From Phoronis ovalis (lineage: Eukaryota > Phoronida > Phoronidae): DNA of 18,169 bases. The notes beneath the pieces are model-generated. The model worked only from the letters and a program-made list of their open reading frames with translations. It did not search any database and was not told the DNA's origin. Positions 1 through 9,092 of this stretch are shown here, in pieces. Position 1 is the stretch's first letter, and every line of letters starts with the position of its first letter. The position numbers were made by a program, and so were the translations under genes. The stretch spans positions 1 to 18,169 of the forward strand of contig JAOXYB010018694.1 of assembly GCA_028565635.1 (NCBI GenBank), in the 5' to 3' direction.

Positions 1-734
1 GGCGGCCTGAATACATTCAGGGTCCGAAACGCAAAGAAATTATTTACTTCCTTATTACATTTCGAAAGTAAATGCATATATTATGTTTTGTTTTATATGT
101 CAACAAGTGATACATTATAATTGAATCTACTGCAGCACAAGGAGACTACTGTAGTGCCCAAACATATTTCAAAATTTCATCAATGTCAGATATGCACCAG
201 AGCTGTTTTTTTTTTACAATTTCACCAGTTTCAGATGCAATTACTGCTACAGATAAATATGCAAATTCCCAGGAGAGTTATCTTGGTCAACATACAGCAG
301 AGCATTATGTTCAGTAAGTAATAATTGTAATGACTCTGCATTTCCATATTATCATGCTGAATAGGGGACTTCATGTTTCGAGATGTTGACAATGTAACCG
401 CAACTGCACAAGGAGTTACTAAATATGTATGCAATGTGTCAACATTTTGTTGCTTCGGAAAAAATCACCATTATGTTTTTAAATGTTACTTTTCTTTTTT
501 GTTATAATTATTTCTGTTTTCACTCACCTGAGATACAAGCTAGAAGAATGAAAACCCTCATGGTTTACAACAATGAGGCAGAATAATTCTTTAGCTAGGT
601 TAGATCTAATTGTCTGATTGCTTCGATGCTTATAAATATGGTTCTTACAATCTCATCAAATGCTCGTTCTCAAGGTGGGGCTGAGTGACTTTGTAATGGG
701 CCAAGGAGAAGCAAAAAGAATCCAATGATGCAAT
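1..734. other. Intergenic DNA without recognisable gene
   Basis: AT-rich sequence with homopolymer runs. The short open frames on either strand lack an ATG-led, spliceable or compositionally coding-like structure. I see no promoter, RNA gene or transposon end here. Confidence 0.5.
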
Positions 735-1125
735 AAGAAAAAGTTATTTCCCTTTTCCGTTATCGATTTTGAGCCGAATAAGGAAGATGTTTCAATTTCC
801 TTTTTTCTTGCCAGTTTGATTTTGAGTCGAATAAGAAAAGGGAACCATTTCCTTATTCATTTTTTATATCAATAAGAAAAAAGAAACCAAATTCCTTATT
901 CACTTTAAATCTAAATAAGTAAAGAGTGAGCTATTTGCGTTTTCCTTATTCGGATGTTGGTTACAATGTTAAGGAAAAAAGAGCTGTTTGCTTTTTCCTC
1001 ATTGCATTTTGAGTCGAGTAAGGCAAAATGGACCATTTCCTAATTCACTTTTGATCTGGATAAGGAAAAAAGGAATGCTGGTTTTGAATAAGGAAAATGG
1101 AACTTGCTGTCTTTTTATTATTCGA
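735..1125. repeat. Degenerate tandem array, about seven units of 42-70 bp
   Basis: The core phrase TTTCCTTATTC followed by TTTTGAGTCGAATAAGGAA recurs about seven times, for example near 778, 828, 862, 895, 945, 1010 and 1055. Each unit is itself a rough dyad: CCTTATTC on one side and GAATAAGG on the other, so single units could fold as hairpins. Units differ by many substitutions and small indels, so the array is old. Short open frames across it on both strands follow from the repeat composition and are not genes. Confidence 0.7.
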
Positions 1126-2299
1126 TTGAATCCTGCTGGCTGTGAGGTACATGTATACTTGAGTATTTTGTTGTGCCTTCCTTGGACAAAAGTTGCAAAG
1201 CTGCACACTATTAGACAATATTCTAGGAGGGTTATACATAATCTACATGTACTTGCAGATAAGTTATCTAAGATTACGCTGTGTAATGTCACATGAGCAG
1301 ATACGCGCCTACTGAAGTGAAACAAGTGAATGTCACGTCTGGTTGACAGGTAGCCAACCACGTCAGCTGTTTTGGCTCCTGATATACTGTTTATCCGCCG
1401 TCACATAGAAGACATGGTACTTGTCTAGTTGACAGGGTGATGATAGATTTAGATGATACATTTCGCGGTTTCATAATTAAGGAATAGTAGGACTACAATA
1501 ATTAATTTTCTGGCAATCCAATATTTTCCACGCACCCTCGTTTGCGTGATCATGATTATTGTGCGTTACCTCCGAAACATGATGTGCGATATGAGAAATG
1601 AAGTTATCGATCGGTCTGAGAAAAGAGATTAGTTGGCTGGGAATAGTTTGCAAGGAAAATAAATATGATAATCTGAATGTCAATTTTATACCGCATTATA
1701 GAAGTACCTAATGTATAGGAACTTTGTACTTGAATATTGAATTAACTATACGACGGGATGTATGGCAGGGGTTGATCGGTGTTTATCTTTGTCAATTTCT
1801 GGTCTTTTTATTTTTCCCCTAGTCAGTGGTGGGTGGCCTTGCTGTGCGGCTTGTTTAATATTGTTTTTGGTGGGTCCATTGCCACCCCATGACTTAGATA
1901 GCTAGTTTTTTTGAATATATACTGAAGTTGCTTTTCTAATCCTGTGAAATATTTTACCCGAAATATATGTGCACATGTCACGAGTGTCAACAGACTATGG
2001 AACAAACCACTAAAAAACTATTTTAAGCCAAGTAACCAATCTAGAAATTTTTCTTTTAGTACATTTTTTAAGCCATTGTTAAAGGCTTTTGCAGTGAGAA
2101 TTCTCAGTGGTACACCTGATTTGGATGTCAATTTGTGCATGAGAAACCTAACAATGTATTAATGACCATTTTTCTATGGGTTTGTCTTGGTTATAACACT
2201 TTTATTTAAAACTTAGGCACATTTTACTGGAATTGGAGTTTCAAAAATGATGAGAGTCTTTTGTGTAGGGGAATCCTGTAAATCTCTGTGCCCAGTTTT
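1126..2299. other. Intergenic DNA without recognisable gene
   Basis: No convincing coding region. A slightly GC-richer patch at about 1300-1440 contains two similar phrases (GTCTGGTTGACAGGTA and GTCTAGTTGACAGGGT) and a small TGGTTG/CAACCA hairpin, but nothing marks it as a promoter. The remainder is ordinary AT-rich spacer. Confidence 0.45.
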
Positions 2300-2472
2300 C
2301 ACATATTTCCACCAGTTATAGAAAAAATGGTTATTGATCACCAGCACGAAAAATCAATTGAGGCTAGAGACAAAAATACCTTGATTTGGGACTGGACAAA
2401 AGCAAGATAATTATTATAAAACATATTTATCACTGTTGAAGTAGATCGGAAATTAATTCCGTTCTTATGCCT
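2300..2472. repeat. Diverged dispersed copy of the 237-bp repeat at 4850-5319
   Basis: Several blocks occur in the same order as in the tandem pair at 4850-5319: TTCCACCAG, then CACGAAAAATC, then GACTGGACA, then a block reading ATTGAGGTGGATAGGAAAATC in the tandem copies and GTTGAAGTAGATCGGAAATT here, then TCCGTTCTTATGCC. Conserved order with many substitutions suggests an old family member rather than a recent copy. Aligned by eye only. Confidence 0.5.
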
Positions 2473-2646
2473 TTTAATTAGATTATTCTCAAAAGGGAAA
2501 CCTCACACTGCTTTTTGATTGTTGCATCTTTTCCTATAAATTGAAATTTTATGTCGAGATCATTCAGTTAGAAATATAATAGACCAAAGATTACATTGTA
2601 AAAACGTTATAATAGAATATGTATATTATGATATTCACCCTGTGCT

Positions 2647-2652
2647 TTTATT
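2647..2652 (-). terminator. Polyadenylation signal AATAAA of the acidic-protein gene
   Basis: TTTATT on the plus strand reads AATAAA on the minus strand, 55 bases downstream of the TAA stop of the minus-strand gene. It would give a very short 3' untranslated region of about 75 bases. The position supports the gene model; no cleavage site can be fixed from sequence alone. Confidence 0.55.
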
Positions 2653-2706
2653 ATTTTACATTTACAAAAATAAATCGTTAATCATACAACATAGTTAAGT
2701 TTATAT

Positions 2707-3393
2707 TTATACAAGATTATCATAATTGCTGAAATACGTATATCTTGCTGCCAAGAAAGGCACTTTTCCATATGATGTCAAAAAGTTCTGTGCAATTTGC
2801 ATTTGACTACGCAAATATTGAACTTCTGGTGGAACGAAATTTGTATTATCCTGGATTATTTCCGTGCCACCACCTAAATTATTTTCACCCACAACACTGT
2901 CCATTTTTTCTACATCACTCTTTTTGACATCAACACCGTAATAATCCATTACATCGCTCATATCATCTTGGTCCATTTGCATTATATCCCGTTGATCAAC
3001 TTCATTTCGATCAACGACAACATCCTCTTCAACAACATTTGTAACTTCCCATATGTCACTTTTGTTGTCAGCGACACCATCAAACTGGAGGACATCAACG
3101 TCAATTATGATGTCACGTTTTTCTGATACAAAGTCTATTATTTCCACTTTTTCTACTTTCGCGTCAATATTGTCAACGGCAACAAATTCGCTATGAATAT
3201 TCGCACCATCTTGGCTCATTTGGAGATTCTCATCCTTTTGCCCATTGCTTTCTTCTACAATATCTATTATTACACTACTGCTCTTATCACTATTTACGTC
3301 TTTACTCTCTTGTCTGCAACTGCAGAAAATGTCTCTCAAAAATGCCCAAATTCTAGCTAAACAACTCATTGTAGCAAAGTACTTAAATTCCAA
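2707..3393 (-). CDS. Intronless 228-residue acidic protein of unknown function
   Basis: An uninterrupted ATG-to-stop frame of 229 codons, long for DNA this AT-rich, bracketed by a TATA/initiator promoter upstream and AATAAA just downstream, so I treat it as a real single-exon gene. Residues about 9-26 form a Cys-rich amphipathic stretch (CLARIWAFLRDIFCSC) that could bind membrane or be acylated; it is not a clear signal peptide. Residues about 30-180 are strongly acidic (about one in five residues overall is D or E) with loose Ile/Val-Asp repeats such as IIDIVEE, IIDFVSE and IIIDVDV. The last 45 residues change character: aromatic, less charged, beginning FVPPEVQYLRSQMQ. I recognise no family. 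A second in-frame ATG at codon 9 is an alternative start. A lineage-restricted inducible gene or a domesticated element would both fit. Confidence 0.7.
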   Translation of the reverse strand: MEFKYFATMSCLARIWAFLRDIFCSCRQESKDVNSDKSSSVIIDIVEESNGQKDENLQMSQDGANIHSEFVAVDNIDAKVEKVEIIDFVSEKRDIIIDVDVLQFDGVADNKSDIWEVTNVVEEDVVVDRNEVDQRDIMQMDQDDMSDVMDYYGVDVKKSDVEKMDSVVGENNLGGGTEIIQDNTNFVPPEVQYLRSQMQIAQNFLTSYGKVPFLAARYTYFSNYDNLV

Positions 3394-3417
3394 CTTTCTC
3401 TTACATGAAGCTAAGGC

Positions 3418-3454
3418 AAAATGAGCTCAGAGACACGTTGCATTCTCTTTTATA
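3418..3454 (-). promoter_or_regulatory. TATA box plus initiator core promoter
   Basis: On the minus strand TATAAAAG occupies 3454-3447, and CTCATTTTG follows with the A of TCATTT at 3422. The first T of the TATA box lies 32 bases upstream of that A, the spacing expected between a metazoan TATA box and a TCA-type initiator. Transcription from 3422 would give a leader of only about 28 bases before the ATG at 3393. Confidence 0.7.
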
Positions 3455-3460
3455 CGAATT

Positions 3461-3545
3461 AAACGTCATAAACGAATGACGTTTCTGATCCATGGTTACT
3501 CATCCAAAATTTTGACGTCAAAGATGTCATAAACAGATGACGTAT
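3461..3545 (-). promoter_or_regulatory. Cluster of CRE/bZIP-type sites in a duplicated block
   Basis: Immediately upstream of the TATA box lie a full palindromic CRE (TGACGTCA, 3513-3520), a dyad AAACGTCAT-N6-ATGACGTTT (3461-3484), and ATGTCAT plus ATGACGTA (3524-3544). The blocks at 3465-3484 and 3526-3545 are 17/20 identical, so part of the cluster arose by duplication. TGACGTCA is the classical CREB/ATF site. Site count and position, just upstream of a TATA box, predict cAMP/CREB-family or other bZIP control. The CRE sequences are seen; their use is inference. Confidence 0.65.
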
Positions 3546-4490
3546 TAACGATTGTATTTGTATTTACGTTCTGCTATTTTTGATAAAAATGGGTCCCTTT
3601 TCATTTTATTTGTCTTCAACCAAATTGCAAATTTCATATCAATCTTGATTATTCTTTAAAAATCCAAAAAAATAAAAATGTAAACCGGTGAAATGCTGAT
3701 ATACTTTTTCTTGGATTCGCTTATTTGTGAATCATATTGCAAAACGTTCTTGTAATGCAATTGTTAAACAAGTTTTATTACTTTGATTTCTTTAATTTTC
3801 TCATATATCAGAAAAAATAATTCGTAGGAGATTCATATCCCGGGATGCTTGCTACATGCTGTATATTAGATAGGAAGTACCGAATAAGTTCGGCCAGCAA
3901 TTTTTGATGTAATTATGTGAAACAGTATTTTTGTGAGGATATTTCTAGTTTAAAATTCATGATTGGAACTCATAAATTGACGTGGATGTGGCTTGATCTT
4001 ACTGTTATAAAATGTTTGTCCTGAATGTTAGGGAATTTCTAAACTAGGTTTGTACCTGCATTAGTTGCATTCAAAACATCTTTGAAATTAAGGACGCTGG
4101 AAAGCAAACTGTTGAACTGTTGGAGTATCGGCATTACAGTGATGTTATTAACTTAGAAGTATGAACTAGGAAGGTGCCACTATTTGTGTCGTTTAATTTC
4201 TTAAATCAGTTAAATAATTTTTTTAATCAGTTATTACACGCTTTATTTTTCTATTGCAACAATGCATAAAGAACTATCGTGGTAGGCTTACAGTATGTGT
4301 AATCACATTTGTATGGTAATCATGAATAGCCTGCTGACGATGGAAGTTTAAAAACTAAAGCAATTTACAACATTATGTGTGTGTTTCTTGTTCTTCACAG
4401 TTAACATACTACTACAGAGACCAATTAACAATAACAAGTTTCATACTTACTGCTAGGTTTACTGCTATGACTACATTATAACGTTACGCT
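3546..4490. other. Intergenic DNA without recognisable gene
   Basis: AT-rich spacer upstream of the minus-strand gene. No frame of useful length, no clear splice-bounded exon, and no transposon ends that I could pair. Confidence 0.45.
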
Positions 4491-4650
4491 GCGCCCTCTC
4501 AATATTTTAAAAGATCCAAGCCATGATTTTTTGGCCCCGGAAGCTTTAGACACGTGCCAGTGCGAAGGGGCCCTCAGAATCCTCTCCTACTACCCTCGAA
4601 TACTATTTAGATATATTTCCAGACTGATGAGACAAAAACAGGCAATTGTT
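4491..4650. repeat. Dispersed repeat family, copy 1
   Basis: Aligns by eye with 5798-6020. Shared landmarks in order are GCCCTCTCAA, GGCC..CGGAA, a GTGCCAG/ATGCCAG block, TCCTCTCCTACTACCCTCGAATACT against TTCTTTTACTGCCCCCAAATACT, then ATTTCC and GATGA(A)GAGAC(G)AAAACA. This copy has only one unit of the internal minisatellite found in copy 2. A minus-strand open frame over 4590-4826 falls partly in this repeat and is not a convincing gene. Confidence 0.55.
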
Positions 4651-4849
4651 CTCAGATCTGACCTTAGACAGTCAATAAAGTCATGGTTACAATAAAGTCC
4701 AGCGAGCGTATTATTTAGCATTTTTTTCCTTTTCTTTTGGTTCCAGGGCAGCCATTGGGACATCTCTATTTGGAAGTGGGTATAATTTCGGACAAAGTGA
4801 GAGAAATCACAATTTGAAAACGTCATTTTTTATCAGAAATTGAGGAATT

Positions 4850-5086
4850 ATATCCAAGCATGACAAGTAGGCCAGTTGCCTATGTATTTCTCACTAATTC
4901 CACCAGGCTGTCTGTTCAGTTCACACAAAAGTTAATTGGTTAAGACTGCACGAAAAATCGGGAGTAGGCATGATTATTTTTCTTTGTGACTGGACATAAT
5001 TTTCCGCGAAGAGTTAGTCTATGTACTAGAAGACAAAAATACGTTACTATTGAGGTGGATAGGAAAATCAATTGTATCCTTAGGCC
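4850..5086. repeat. 237-bp tandem duplication, left copy
   Basis: Begins ATATCCAAGCAT and shares long exact blocks with the adjacent right copy, including CACACAAAAGTTAATTGG, TTAAGACTGCACGAAAAATC, ACTAGAAGACAA and AAAATCAATTGTATCCTTA. Direct head-to-tail orientation with an offset of 237 bases. No coding content. Confidence 0.85.
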
Positions 5087-5319
5087 ATATCCAAGCATAG
5101 AAAGTCTCCGGGCAACTCCGCCAGTTTCCTGTATTTCTCATTAATTCCACATAGTGGTCTGTTGTAAGACTTCACACAAAAGTTAATTGGTTAAGACTGC
5201 ACGAAAAATCAAGAGTAGACATGAGACATTATTATTTTTATTTGTGTCTAAACAATTACTAGAAGACAATACGTTACTATTGTGCTGAATGGGAAAATCA
5301 ATTGTATCCTTATGCCATC
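5087..5319. repeat. 237-bp tandem duplication, right copy
   Basis: Starts with the same ATATCCAAGCAT phrase directly where the left copy ends and runs to the TTATGCCAT phrase. It carries a few indels relative to the left copy, such as loss of the TTTTCCGCGAAGAG stretch and gain of GTAAGACT, so the duplication is not recent. Confidence 0.85.
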
Positions 5320-5517
5320 ATCTAGCCAACTTTAAACATGGTGAATTTAGCAGTACAGTAAATTATATTTAAAGAACTCAACACCTATTCTCCGGATGTT
5401 TATTAATTTAAGACACAAACAACATCTAAAGAAACTTTACCGGTCTGAATTTTATCTCTGCTCAGACAAACGTGCTTGTATGTACTCCGCACTTTAAACG
5501 GCTTCCTTACCTAGTAT

Positions 5518-5528
5518 CCACCTAGTGG
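5518..5528 (-). promoter_or_regulatory. CTCF-core-like site 1
   Basis: Minus strand reads CCACTAGGTGG, which fits the core of the widely conserved bilaterian CTCF motif (CCASYAGRKGG, from memory). The same 11-mer recurs in the same orientation at 6292-6302. The 3' part of the full motif is not matched here (followed by ATAC). A short match such as this can occur by chance; occupancy is untested. Confidence 0.3.
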
Positions 5529-5797
5529 ACAATAATGGAATCAGTTTTGATAATATTATTTGGAACCACGGTTGTGACTGTATTTACACACGCTGCAAAG
5601 AAAATCTTAATACCCAAAACAGAGAAATGTTAATCTCATATCAACTTCCTGTACAGAAGATTGTTCTTAGAAGACGATGTGAAAAGATTAATCATTCTAA
5701 ACAACATATTTCAATTTGAGAATGTATAGCGAACGGACGCGGGTGATTCAATTGCTGTGGACTTCATAGAAGACTGTAGAGGCTAACCAGACTCATT

Positions 5798-6020
5798 GGC
5801 CCTCTCAACAAAAATAAGAGTTGAGGCATTTTTGGCCATTTGAAGAATAAGAGATGAGCCACCTTTAGGCCATCTCAAGATTAAGAGGCGAGACATTATC
5901 TCGCTCTCGGAAATTCCAGAGCCATATGCCAGTTCAATGGTCCTCATAAATTCTTTTACTGCCCCCAAATACTGTAGTCTATTTCCGGGATGAAGAGACG
6001 AAAACACGTCGAAACAGCTA
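5798..6020. repeat. Dispersed repeat family, copy 2, with internal minisatellite
   Basis: Second copy of the repeat at 4491-4650. Its left part has three consecutive units of about 34-36 bp (5798-5833, 5834-5867, 5868-5901), each running GGCC, TCTCAAGAATAAGAG, GAGGC/GAGCC. Copy 1 has a single such unit, so the array expanded within this copy or shrank in the other. The right part (about 5901-6020) matches copy 1 through the block ending GAGACGAAAACA. A 74-codon minus-strand frame (5783-6007) is produced by this repeat and is not a gene. Confidence 0.6.
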
Positions 6021-6291
6021 GTTATCCTCGCATTTAGTTGACCAACATATAGTACTGACTCTGATTACCTTGACAATAAGGTATACAAGATAACTTCTAA
6101 CTTCAACATGTATCTCATCTTTACAACGGATATGTGACATGCTCAACTACAAAAGGAACTTTATCAGTAAGAAATACTCATTTATACTCTGATGCAATTT
6201 GATCTATCCGAATCTCTGTATAATCCCACAAGTTGGTCAAATGCTAATAAAACATCGTGATCCCATGGTTTTAGATTCTTCAGCCTATTAG

Positions 6292-6302
6292 CCACCTAGT
6301 GG
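6292..6302 (-). promoter_or_regulatory. CTCF-core-like site 2
   Basis: Identical 11-mer to site 1, same orientation, 774 bp away; here the minus strand continues CCACTAGGTGGC, one further match to the CTCF consensus. Together the two sites flank repeat copy 2. Similarity is by eye to a remembered consensus. Confidence 0.35.
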
Positions 6303-7365
6303 TTACTAGCATAGGTTATTATTAGTTAACAATTAGTTTACTACGTAGCAGATCCCCATAAAACTACAAGTACAATATTTAATGTATCGCAAGGTTAGTA
6401 ATCGATGAAAATATTAATTTTGTGCAACTGGCTATCACAACAATTACGTACTAATACTTTAAAGATATAATAAAAGATAGGTTATTTAAAATTTACTCAG
6501 CACTCTATAATATCTTAATAACCCACACTGACCAACTGAGAGTCGAGAGTGACCCTCTGCAACCTATGTAAATCAAATACAGTAATGATTCATTAATAAA
6601 TTACTGAAGGCCCCCACAGACAACCGTACTTTACTAAGTAGCCTACGATAATAATTCATTTTAATTTTTAAAAATAATAGCATTTTTCAGTCCATCATAA
6701 AATAAAAATTCGACCTTCTGCAAAACAATAATGTAACGTTCTTAAATATTGCAAACGTGACAGTTTCACCAAATGTTTTATTGGATATAGTTCGGTAGCT
6801 GCCCACTTCAAGTGGTTCTCATCATTTCATTTATTGGAAAACGAAGTATTTATTGCACCGCCTATTGGATTTGTTGATTAATGTTTAACGAATGCTAATG
6901 TTATCAGAATGTAAATAGTGGTAGATAGATATTATTGTTTTTGATGCAATTAATTAAGGAATACGTGATTTGATACCTAGTTACTTATTGTATAGTTCCT
7001 ATTACAACTTCATCAGTGCCTCGACTCATACTGTAGTATTGGTATCTGTCCGCTAAGGATGAATATCTGCAACTGCACTGAGTGCGCAAATAAAATAAAT
7101 TTAACGAAAGTTGTGCGATTAATTTTCAAGAATTTGTGTTTATATTTAGAAGCGTAATTTTACTGTGTATGGAGATGCTAACATTTATGGTTATGTGAAA
7201 GACAGATTCTGTTAAACATGATTACCAAACAGTCCTAAATGTATTGTATTTCGATGGCACATCATTGCTTTATTATCCTATATCAGACAAAATTTAAAAA
7301 AGGAACATTACTTCTTAATCAGACTGTGTAGTATCGCATACGTTTGATAAGTCGCGTCTGCTTCA
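6303..7365. other. Upstream flank of the GPCR gene
   Basis: AT-rich sequence with no coding-like frame. It presumably contains the GPCR promoter and 5' untranslated sequence, but I find no TATA/initiator pair at believable spacing. The phrase CAACTTCATCAGTGCCT (7004-7020) recurs almost exactly at 10758-10775, hinting at a shared decayed mobile element. Confidence 0.4.
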
Positions 7366-8779
7366 ATGATGGAAAGCAACGAGTCTACAACGAATAATAC
7401 GTTAAACGATAACGGTGAGTAACCATTTCCTAACCAGTAACCGTAAAATTTACACAGGAGTGGTGCTTTCACCATTCCTGTAAAAGTCTTGGGTATTTTT
7501 CAAAAGTGCTTTAACTCATTCCCAACAACATGCTAGTTTATTAATTAAAATTAACATTATATTGATAGTATTCATCCTTTTTCTAATTTAACAATTTTTA
7601 ACTGCTTACCTTTTGGAGTGCAACAGAAGCCCCAACTAAAATCTGTTTACAAAATAGAACAACAGCAGTTCTATTTGGAAAAGATACAATATAAAAAAAT
7701 TCTGCTAGTCATTGTTTCTAGTTCTCATCTTTGTTACAGAAAACAGTGCCTACTGGGGATTCTGGCTAGTTCAAATTGGAACCTTTATCATCGCTACCGT
7801 TGGTATTGTCTGCAATATTTTTGCGTTCATAGTCATGAAATCACAAAAGATGAGAAAAAAGTCGTACGCTCACTATCTTTGCGCCCTGGCTTTGTTTGAC
7901 ACTTTGACGCTTGTAATACATCTAGTGAATCGAATACATGAGTTTATGCTTGAGCTAGGAAACTATGATTTTATAAACTCATTTAGTGATAGTTCTTGTA
8001 AAATATTTAATTTTACTGAGCAAGTTTGTTATCTGATGTCATCTTGGTTGATTGTTTGCATAACAATCGAAAGATTTATTGTGATATATTTTCCATTCAA
8101 AAGATTCAAACTATGTCGACTTAGTAGTTCTGTTATTGTTATATCAGCTGTTTTCATTGTTATATCGTATACTCAAATATTCCGATTAATAGTCATTTCT
8201 AAAAATCGACTTAGAAACAGTAATTATGTATGTGCTGCTGACTTACCATATGTAGACTTCTATATAATGATGCAAGTATATGTGTACCAATTCTGCTTGA
8301 TATTCACTCTTCCCGCCATATTGATAATAACCGGAAATATGATGATTCTGGGAAAAATTCTTCGCTCTCGTAGCAACTCATTTCTTTCAGGGTTTGCACA
8401 TCAAAATACTAGAATACAATCTAGAAGAGCTTACAAATCTACTTGCATGGTAATTCTGATTTCTGGTGTGTATACAATTACTCTGTTACCACTCATTACC
8501 ATGTCCATCGTTCTGTACATTGGTATGAAAGCGGAAAACCCCCAACATGCATTGTTTCTAAATTTGAAAGAAAATTACTTTCCAGTTTTCATGACATTTT
8601 CTGAAATCAACTATTGTGCAAATTTTTTTATTTATACTTTATCAACGAAAGCCTTTAGACTTGAAGTTGAGAGAATTTTATTTTGTAAGAAACGGCAGCA
8701 GATGCCCTTTCCACAGAGCAGACGTCCATCTCCAGCCAGTAAACAACATGACACAGTAGTGGTACTGCAGAGCAAATAA
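7366..8779 (+). CDS. Class A (rhodopsin-like) neuropeptide-type GPCR, two exons
   Basis: Exon 1 is 7366-7414, then G|GTGAGT; the intron ends TTTGTTACAG at 7739; exon 2 is 7740-8779. The phase-1 junction makes GAA (Glu17) and gives 362 residues. A frame opening at 7712 is intronic and begins with TTG, so it is not the start. The extracellular N-terminus has two N-glycosylation sequons (N5, N10). Seven hydrophobic segments follow, with N42 (TM1), LALFD70 (TM2), C103 pairing with C181 (ECL2), W119 and ERF 127-129 in place of DRY (TM3), P208 (TM5), P267 (TM6) and N311-F-F-I-Y315 in place of NPxxY (TM7), then KAFR and C332, a likely palmitoylation site after helix 8. The TM6 CWxP box reads TLLP, and the TM4 Trp is missing. 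The IERFIVIYFP and NFFIY style is typical of invertebrate FMRFamide-receptor-like GPCRs. Surface receptor signalling through G proteins is expected; the ligand is unknown. GPCR assignment is secure, subfamily is not. Confidence 0.9.
7415..7739 (+). other. GPCR intron (phase 1)
   Basis: Donor GTGAGT, acceptor TTTGTTACAG. Joining it restores a continuous frame between an ATG-led glycosylated N-terminus and the TM1-encoding exon, which is strong internal support. Confidence 0.85.
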
Positions 8780-8780
8780 A
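8775..8780 (+). terminator. AATAAA overlapping the GPCR stop codon
   Basis: The stop codon TAA is embedded in AATAAA (last Lys codon plus stop plus one base). If used it would give an almost zero-length 3' untranslated region. Alternatives are ATTAAA at 9036-9041 and AATAAA at 9087-9092, which would give about 280-330 bases. Confidence 0.35.
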
Positions 8781-9086
8781 ACCTTAATTGTTGGCTACAT
8801 GTCGAAATTGCTGGGAAAAAAATAGTAGCTAGCTTTATGATTACACTATTTTGTCAGGTGGACGTAGCAAACGGTAAACAAACAAAGAGAGTAGGCATCG
8901 TCTACAATAACATGTCATCAACGACAACATAATGTAGTAATTGTACAGTTCGTCGATTATTTCATCATGCATGCTGTATTTATCTTGCGATGCTTTGTTT
9001 GTTTGGTGTCTTTCAGTATTTTTGATCTTTTATATATTAAAGTATTGTTTGGTAGGTTTACACATTATTAAAGACATCGAAACCAA

Positions 9087-9092
9087 AATAAA
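9087..9092 (+). terminator. Candidate polyadenylation signal of the GPCR gene
   Basis: AATAAA about 310 bases after the stop, preceded by ATTAAA at 9036-9041 and followed by a T-rich stretch. It is the more conventional choice over the AATAAA that overlaps the stop. Confidence 0.4.

Noticed and set aside
988-1361. Overlapping frames on both strands over the 735-1125 array
   Set aside because: Explained by the repeat; non-ATG starts and no coding-like composition.
4590-6007. Two minus-strand frames (4590-4826 and 5783-6007)
   Set aside because: Both fall in copies of the same dispersed repeat and do not share a conserved reading frame; the second includes the minisatellite translated.
7712-7739. 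Extension of the GPCR frame upstream to 7712
   Set aside because: Begins with TTG, lies before a good acceptor (TTTGTTACAG), and an ATG-led exon at 7366 joins in frame; this stretch is intron.
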